This document shows positions 24,356 to 28,296 of a DNA stretch of 28,296 nt, piece by piece; position 1 is the stretch's first letter, and each line of letters begins with the position of its first letter. A program made the translations under genes and the position numbers. The stretch spans positions 1 through 28,296 of the forward strand of contig CAXXEO010000023.1 in NCBI GenBank assembly GCA_963664585.2. The letters are read 5' to 3'. The notes under the pieces were generated by a model. That model did no database searches. It was not told the DNA's origin and saw only the letters and a program-made list of their open reading frames with translations. Source of the stretch: G963664585 sp963664585. Its GTDB lineage: Bacteria; Bacillota; Clostridia; Oscillospirales; Ruminococcaceae.

Positions 24356-24366
24356 AATCAACTATA

Positions 24367-24642
24367 CAAATAAAAAACCAATTTTCAAGAATTTATTAGA
24401 AAAAGTGCGATTCCAAGAAATCTTTGATATAATCGCACCTCGATAGTCAAATTTAACTCTGACCGTTTCATTTGCGGAAATATTTATCGCTGTGTATGGG
24501 CTTTGCACGAACAGATTATTGAAGCAAAGTATTAATGTACGGAAGCACACCTTTTCAGGCGACATTGTATCCAATATTAACTTTCGCACCTTTTTTTCGA
24601 TATATAAATTATAGTTTATAAATTTGAAAGGAGGAAAATTAC
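24367..24642. other. Intergenic region upstream of the 193-aa gene
   Basis: No gene is seen. A possible sigma-28-like promoter, TAAC-N15-TCGATATA, lies about 24578-24604, 40 bp before the TTG start. This is a weak match. Confidence 0.3.
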
Positions 24643-25224
24643 TTGATAAGTGAAGTAAGGACTAATCAACCGGGAAGTACAAACTACCTACGCAATTCCA
24701 ATCAGCAATCAAAAACAAGTCAAGCCACACAAGCACAGGAAAACAGCGGCGTATCCTCAGATGTTGTGGAGATCGGAACCAGTTCGCTTTCTTCCTCTGT
24801 TTATACAAAGCCGGATCATCGGAAGTCGGCTGCTTTAGACATAGAAAAGATTAAGCAACAGGCAGAAAAAGCGACGGAGAACCTGCGTCTTCTTGTTGAA
24901 AAGCTGATTCTGCATCAGGGTAAGACCTCGGGCTCCGCGACCGAGAGTGAAAGCAGTACGTTAGAGACAGATACTGTAGAACAGGCACAGTTATCCATTT
25001 CACAAGACGGAGAGTTTGGTGTGGAAGCCGTCAGCGACCGGATTGTCGATTTTGCTATTGCAATCTCCGGAAATGACAAAACGAAACTTGCTGAGCTAAA
25101 AGCATCCATTGATAAAGGATTTGCAGAAGCGGAAAAATCGTTTGGCGGATCGCTGCCAAGCATCTGCAACCAGACCTATGATAAAATCATGGAAAAGTTG
25201 GACAAATGGAGTCAGGATGAATAG
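24643..25224 (+). CDS. Hypothetical soluble protein, 193 aa
   Basis: TTG 24643 is the start, with a very good AAAGGAGG 8 bp upstream. Residues 1-60 are low-complexity Gln/Ser/Thr-rich and probably disordered. Residues 60-95 are a charged helix (IEKIKQQAEKATENLRLLVE). Residues about 120-193 form a more conserved-looking helical domain: EFGVEAVSDRIVDFAIAISG, LKASIDKGFAEAEKSFGG, NQTYDKIMEKLDKW. I recall similar tails in proteins grouped as DUF5610 or flagellum-linked hypotheticals, but cannot confirm. No signal peptide. It stands alone, with a terminator at 25334. The frame is intact. Confidence 0.72.
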   Translation: MISEVRTNQPGSTNYLRNSNQQSKTSQATQAQENSGVSSDVVEIGTSSLSSSVYTKPDHRKSAALDIEKIKQQAEKATENLRLLVEKLILHQGKTSGSATESESSTLETDTVEQAQLSISQDGEFGVEAVSDRIVDFAIAISGNDKTKLAELKASIDKGFAEAEKSFGGSLPSICNQTYDKIMEKLDKWSQDE

Positions 25225-25333
25225 ATTGTATCCTGATTAGCTCCATACATATTTACGTTTTTATTATCCTTACACTAGCAATATTTATCTAAAGCGGTTA
25301 AATAGTGATATCTTTTTACGGTATACCCAATTA

Positions 25334-25364
25334 ATCCTGTAAACTACAGTTTACAGGATTTTGT
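25334..25364 (+). terminator. Terminator of the 193-aa gene
   Basis: Perfect 12-bp stem ATCCTGTAAACT / AGTTTACAGGAT with loop AC, followed by TTTTG. IS200 copy 2 starts 6-10 bp later. Confidence 0.8.
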
Positions 25365-25369
25365 TGTGT

Positions 25370-26073
25370 AGTAAACATCCGCCGGCTTAGCCGGCGGCTT
25401 TTCTTATGCGGGTATAACCCGCTGTTACTGGCTGCCATTGCAATGGCATATTACGGTCTGACATTTGCAAAAGCTTATTACTTGCTACCCTTGAAAGGGT
25501 CTTCGTATTCCCTGAATGTCAATTGATCCTGCAGCTTATCTTCTTTTAATTGGTTTTGGATATATTCAGCGATCTTTTTGGTGTTTTTCCCCACTGTGTC
25601 CACATAGTATCCACGACACCAAAAAGATCGGTTGCCATGTTTATACTTTAAATTCGCATGTCGTTCATGTATGATCAGACTGCTTTTGCCTTTGAGAAAT
25701 CCCATAAAGCTTGAAACGCTCATCTTCGGCGGGATTTCCACCAGCATGTGAATGTGATCCGTACAAACTTCTGCTTCAATAATGTTAATACCTTTCCAGG
25801 AACACAATTCTCTTAGAATTTTGCCGATTTCTTCTCGCTTTTCACCATAAAATATTTCCCTGCGGTATTTTGGCGCGAACACGACGTGATATTTACAATT
25901 CCACGTTGTATGTGCTAGACTTTTATTGTCATTCATTTCGAATGTCCTCCTTTTGATGTACTCTTGCAGTTGCCAGACCGCAAGTTTATTCTACATCAAA
26001 AGGAGTTTTTTGGTCCGCTTCATCGCTAAAGCTTTTTTTGCTCCACCGACATAGTCGGTGGTTGTTTTCACAA
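25370..26073 (-). mobile_element. IS200/IS605-family insertion sequence, copy 2
   Basis: 704 bp, same as 13102-13805 except for one silent base. It sits between two hairpins (25334-25359 and 26076-26113). Confidence 0.88.
25478..25936 (-). CDS. tnpA: IS200-type Y1 transposase
   Basis: Identical in protein sequence to 13210-13668 (H61-I-H63, Y125). The sequestering stem over its ribosome binding site is at 25947-26005. Near-identity to copy 1 shows recent transposition, unlike the more diverged IS30 pair. Confidence 0.94.
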   Translation of the reverse strand: MNDNKSLAHTTWNCKYHVVFAPKYRREIFYGEKREEIGKILRELCSWKGINIIEAEVCTDHIHMLVEIPPKMSVSSFMGFLKGKSSLIIHERHANLKYKHGNRSFWCRGYYVDTVGKNTKKIAEYIQNQLKEDKLQDQLTFREYEDPFKGSK

Positions 26074-26075
26074 CG

Positions 26076-26113
26076 AAAAGTAGACACTATCTTTTTTGAT
26101 AGTGTCTACTTTT
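26076..26113. terminator. Perfect 16-bp hairpin next to IS200
   Basis: AAAAGTAGACACTATC / GATAGTGTCTACTTTT with loop TTTTTT. It has A-rich and T-rich edges and could terminate in both directions. It starts 3 bp outside the IS200 end. Confidence 0.65.
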
Positions 26114-26118
26114 ATCTT

Positions 26119-26230
26119 ACTAGTACCTTATAATATCTAAATCTTATATGACAATGAGTTAAATGTTCTTGTATATTCCCCCGCCGACGGCGGGGAAATA
26201 TACAAGTTCAAGATGTTGCATTGTACTAGT
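26119..26230. mobile_element. Family B palindromic element, copy 2, 112 bp
   Basis: Perfect 8-bp end repeats ACTAGTAC / GTACTAGT; central hairpin CTTGTATATTCCCC / GGGGAAATATACAAG with tip GCC-GAC-GGC. The changed tip relative to copy 1 (TTC to GAC) and other differences show that the copies are not recent. Confidence 0.72.
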
Positions 26231-26469
26231 TTAGTTTACGTGGGGATTTTGTTTTCCCAAAAGCAAGTTTTAGTTTTCAGGATAAGTGGCGGACAAGGTT
26301 TGTTATAAACATAGAAATTAGCATGAAATACTTTTTCTGAGAATAAAATGGATCAAGCACTATTGTTTTTATATAAGTCATTTGAATTCATTCATGCAAG
26401 ACAATAGTCATATTTAAGGCAGACTGATAACAAATTCAATATATAGCCGAAACATTCAAATAAAAATGA

Positions 26470-26541
26470 AAGGAGGCTGTATCAAAGATACGGATTATGA
26501 AAGCTTTGGCTATGCAGCCCTCTATGTTGATAGAATTGTAA
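26470..26541 (+). promoter_or_regulatory. Structured leader with possible 14-aa leader peptide before DUF5058
   Basis: GAGGCTG (26474-26480) pairs with CAGCC-CTC (about 26515-26522), enclosing a small stem GTATC-AAA-GATAC and a GAAAGCTTT segment. A good AAAGGAGG lies at its 5' edge, and ATG 26497 opens a 14-codon frame (MKALAMQPSMLIEL) ending at 26541, 36 bp before the DUF5058 start. Distance from that ribosome binding site to ATG 26497 is large, so translation is uncertain. Confidence 0.4.
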
Positions 26542-26577
26542 CGAGATGACTATTATTTTAAAGTGAGGTGAGTGGAT

Positions 26578-27288
26578 ATGGAATTGGAATACTTAAAACT
26601 GGCAAATGGCCTTGGTATGTGGATTTCTTGTATTCCGGCGGTCGCACTCGTCGTCTTCCAGGCTCTTCTGTTTACGAAGAAAGCGGTAAATGACGGACAA
26701 AAAATGGGAATCACGAAAGAACAGATGTGGAATAGCGCAAAAAGTGCGTTTGCTGCTTCAATCGGTCCCTCTCTCGTAATTGTCATTGGAATGGTTGGTC
26801 TTTTGACATCCATGGGCGGACCTGTCGCGTGGATGAGACTTTCCTATATTGGATCAGTTATGTACGAACTCAGTGCCGCAGACAGGGCTGCAACTGCCGC
26901 CGGATGTACGCTGGGAACCAATAATATGACCGCGGAAGCATTTGCGAATGCAGTGTGGGGTCATGGTGATTTGCAGCTTGGGATGGATCATTGTATCAGC
27001 CTTGTTTACAGATAAAATGGGCACCCCTTAGAGACAAAGTAGCGGGAAACAGCACAGCCATCATGGGTGTCATCAGCGTTGGCGGTGCCATGGGCGCATT
27101 TGGCTATCAGTCTTGGGACCGCGCCGTTCCATTATTTACCGCACAAACTTGGTCTGTAATCTTTGGTTTCGTTGTGATGACCCGTCCTTGCTCTTTACGC
27201 GAAGAAAACAAATGCCGGGTGGGCGAAAAAGTTTGGATTAACGATTGCAATGGTTTTAGGAATGATTGGCGGTGCTTTTTTCTTATAA
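26578..27288 (+). pseudogene. DUF5058-family membrane protein, frameshifted
   Basis: ATG 26578 with GAGGTG upstream. The joined product has about 236 residues and six or so hydrophobic helices: MWISCIPAVALVVFQALLF, then IGPSLVIVIGMVGLLTSM, GPVAWMRLSYIGSVMYEL, CSLGWIIVSALFTDKMGT, AIMGVISVGGAMGAFGYQ, and FGLTIAMVLGMIGGAFFL before the TAA at 27288. These segments match what I know of DUF5058 proteins, predicted transporter subunits found near amidohydrolase genes. Three breaks, each an extra base in a run: G near 26958, C near 27026, C near 27182. Without them the protein would be complete. Confidence 0.75.
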
Positions 27289-27355
27289 GGCATCGACAGT
27301 AGTCATCCGCTATTTCGAATACACAATGTCATCTACAAATAGAAGGGGTGAGAAA

Positions 27356-28063
27356 ATGGAACCAAACACAAAAGTGAATTCAGTATTTCGAGATGAATTC
27401 TTACCATATATTATCAAATGGGGACGGGGTCTCAACCTGCTTGGCGTAGTACTTTGCTTTGGCCCCTGCCTCTACCTCGCATTGATGGGAATCATGCCTC
27501 GGGCGGGCGATACTGATCGCGGGACTTGCCGTCCAGTTTCCTACCGTAATTTCCGCCTATATTTATGAGCCGATTTCCCTACTTTGCGGTCCTCGGCATC
27601 CCGGGCACCTATATGTCCTTTCTCTCAGGCAACATCAGCAACATGCGTGTTCCCTGTTCAGCGGTCGCCCAGAGTGCCGCCGGCGTAAAAGAAGGAAGCG
27701 ACGAGGGGGACCATTATTGCGACAATTGGTATCGCTGTGTCTATTTTCGTTAACCTTGCCGTATTGACCATCGGCGTCGTTTTGGGCGCTTATGTCTTTT
27801 ACCTTACTTCCGCTGAGTATTAAGAATTCGTTCAACTTGTTGCTGCCGGCGCTGTTTGCAGCGCTGTTTGCCAGTTCGATTGTGAATAACCCAAAACTCG
27901 CAATCGTTTCAGTACCGTTGTCGTTGACTCTGACACTTCTCAAAAAATACAAAATGCTATCATTCATGCCTTCTGCACTTATTGTGCCATTCGTCATTCT
28001 AACATGCGTTTTTGGAACAATGGGTCTTGGTATCGCGATGGTCAAAAAGGCGTCCTCAAATAG
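27356..28063 (+). pseudogene. Membrane partner of DUF5058, frameshifted
   Basis: ATG 27356 follows AGGGGTGAG. Joined frames give about 230 residues with six or more hydrophobic helices: GRGLNLLGVVLCFGPCLYLA, ILIAGLAVQFPTVISAYIYE, YFAVLGIPGTYMSFLSGNIS, SNMRVPCSAVAQSAAGVKEG, IIATIGIAVSIFVNLAVLTI, LLPALFAALFASSIVNN, IVPFVILTCVFGTMGLGIAM, and K-K-G-V-L-K then TAG at 28063. Extra bases near 27500, 27570 (C), 27708 (G run) and 27800 (T run), and a missing G near 28050. It is probably the second subunit of the same transporter as DUF5058. The substrate is unknown. Confidence 0.65.
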
Positions 28064-28156
28064 AGAACGTCTGTCTTTGCTCAAGAGGTTTTTGCATCAA
28101 TCTTTTTACATACATAATATTAAATTGAATAGACAGTTTGAAAGGAGTTGCTTTTC

Positions 28157-28296
28157 ATGCTTGGCAATACCGCTCTAAAAGCATCGAAGAAACCAAAAGC
28201 GTACTCAATCATCTCGCAAGCAACCATCTGGGAACATCCTGAAGGTCCGTACAGGAGAATTCGAGGCCGTAAAATGGAGTGCCAAGGTACTCAAAG
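28157..28296 (+). pseudogene. Start of an unrecognised gene, apparently frameshifted
   Basis: ATG 28157 has AAAGGAG 9 bp upstream. The first frame gives MLGNTALKASKKPK. More protein-like sequence appears in the other frames: KSIEETKSVLNHLASNHLG, then ILKVRTGEFEAVKWSAKVLK at the window edge. This suggests one break near 28182 and one near 28238. I do not recognise the family. It follows the DUF5058 pair by 93 bp and is probably in the same operon. Confidence 0.35.

Larger units (their letters stand above)
23204..24366 (-). mobile_element. Family A element A4, interrupted by IS30
   Basis: The reverse-oriented element starts TATAGCCAATTAACTTAAAA at 23204. After removal of IS30 and one AATC, CAAGTTAATCAACTATA is restored, ending at 24366. 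Total element length is about 106 bp. Confidence 0.82.

Overview
The window looks like an anaerobic, low-to-mid GC Gram-positive chromosome, most likely Clostridia. Evidence: strong AGGAGG-type ribosome binding sites, several TTG/GTG starts, an Na+-pumping decarboxylase beta subunit, acetate kinase, DegV, an M23 peptidase, a Ser-rich lipoprotein and clostridial-type hypothetical proteins. No rRNA, tRNA, CRISPR array or phage module was seen.

Layout. Positions 1-6,874 hold mostly broken genes: a GNAT acetyltransferase, a nitroreductase, an M20 amidohydrolase, a DUF1893 protein, a NUDIX hydrolase, a half-size EamA transporter and isoaspartyl dipeptidase (iadA). Positions 6,886-12,867 are intact: XRE-cupin regulator, acetate kinase (both upstream of iadA in one operon), DegV, CCA-adding enzyme, a His-rich repeat protein and a ferritin-like protein. 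Positions 12,981-26,230 mix mobile DNA (two IS200-type and two IS30-type insertions, several ~107-112 bp palindromic elements) with intact genes: MFS exporter, class I aminotransferase, M23 peptidase plus lipoprotein, decarboxylase beta plus small subunit, and an unrecognised 193-aa protein. Positions 26,470-28,296 hold a structured leader, a broken DUF5058 membrane-protein pair and the start of one more gene.

Two things stand out. (1) Most intergenic regions contain a hairpin whose tip is a variant of CCCCGCC-NNN-GGCGGGG, while the outer arms differ between families yet remain self-complementary. At least three small TIR-bearing element families (called A, B and C here) and a direct-repeat family (D) carry this tip. 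Family A is also a docking site: both IS30 elements are inserted at exactly the same 4 bp inside an A element, in opposite relative orientations, within GTT-NNNN-AAC. (2) Almost all gene breaks are single-base gains in short homopolymers and are confined to one set of genes (mostly peptide or amino-acid catabolism and transport), while about 10 kb of other coding sequence has none. This is either real, indel-driven decay or uneven sequence quality.

How the genes may work together (inference): M20 hydrolase, IadA and the DUF5058 pair would form a peptide or acyl-amino-acid scavenging set, with XRE-cupin regulator and acetate kinase in the iadA operon; most of that set appears inactivated.
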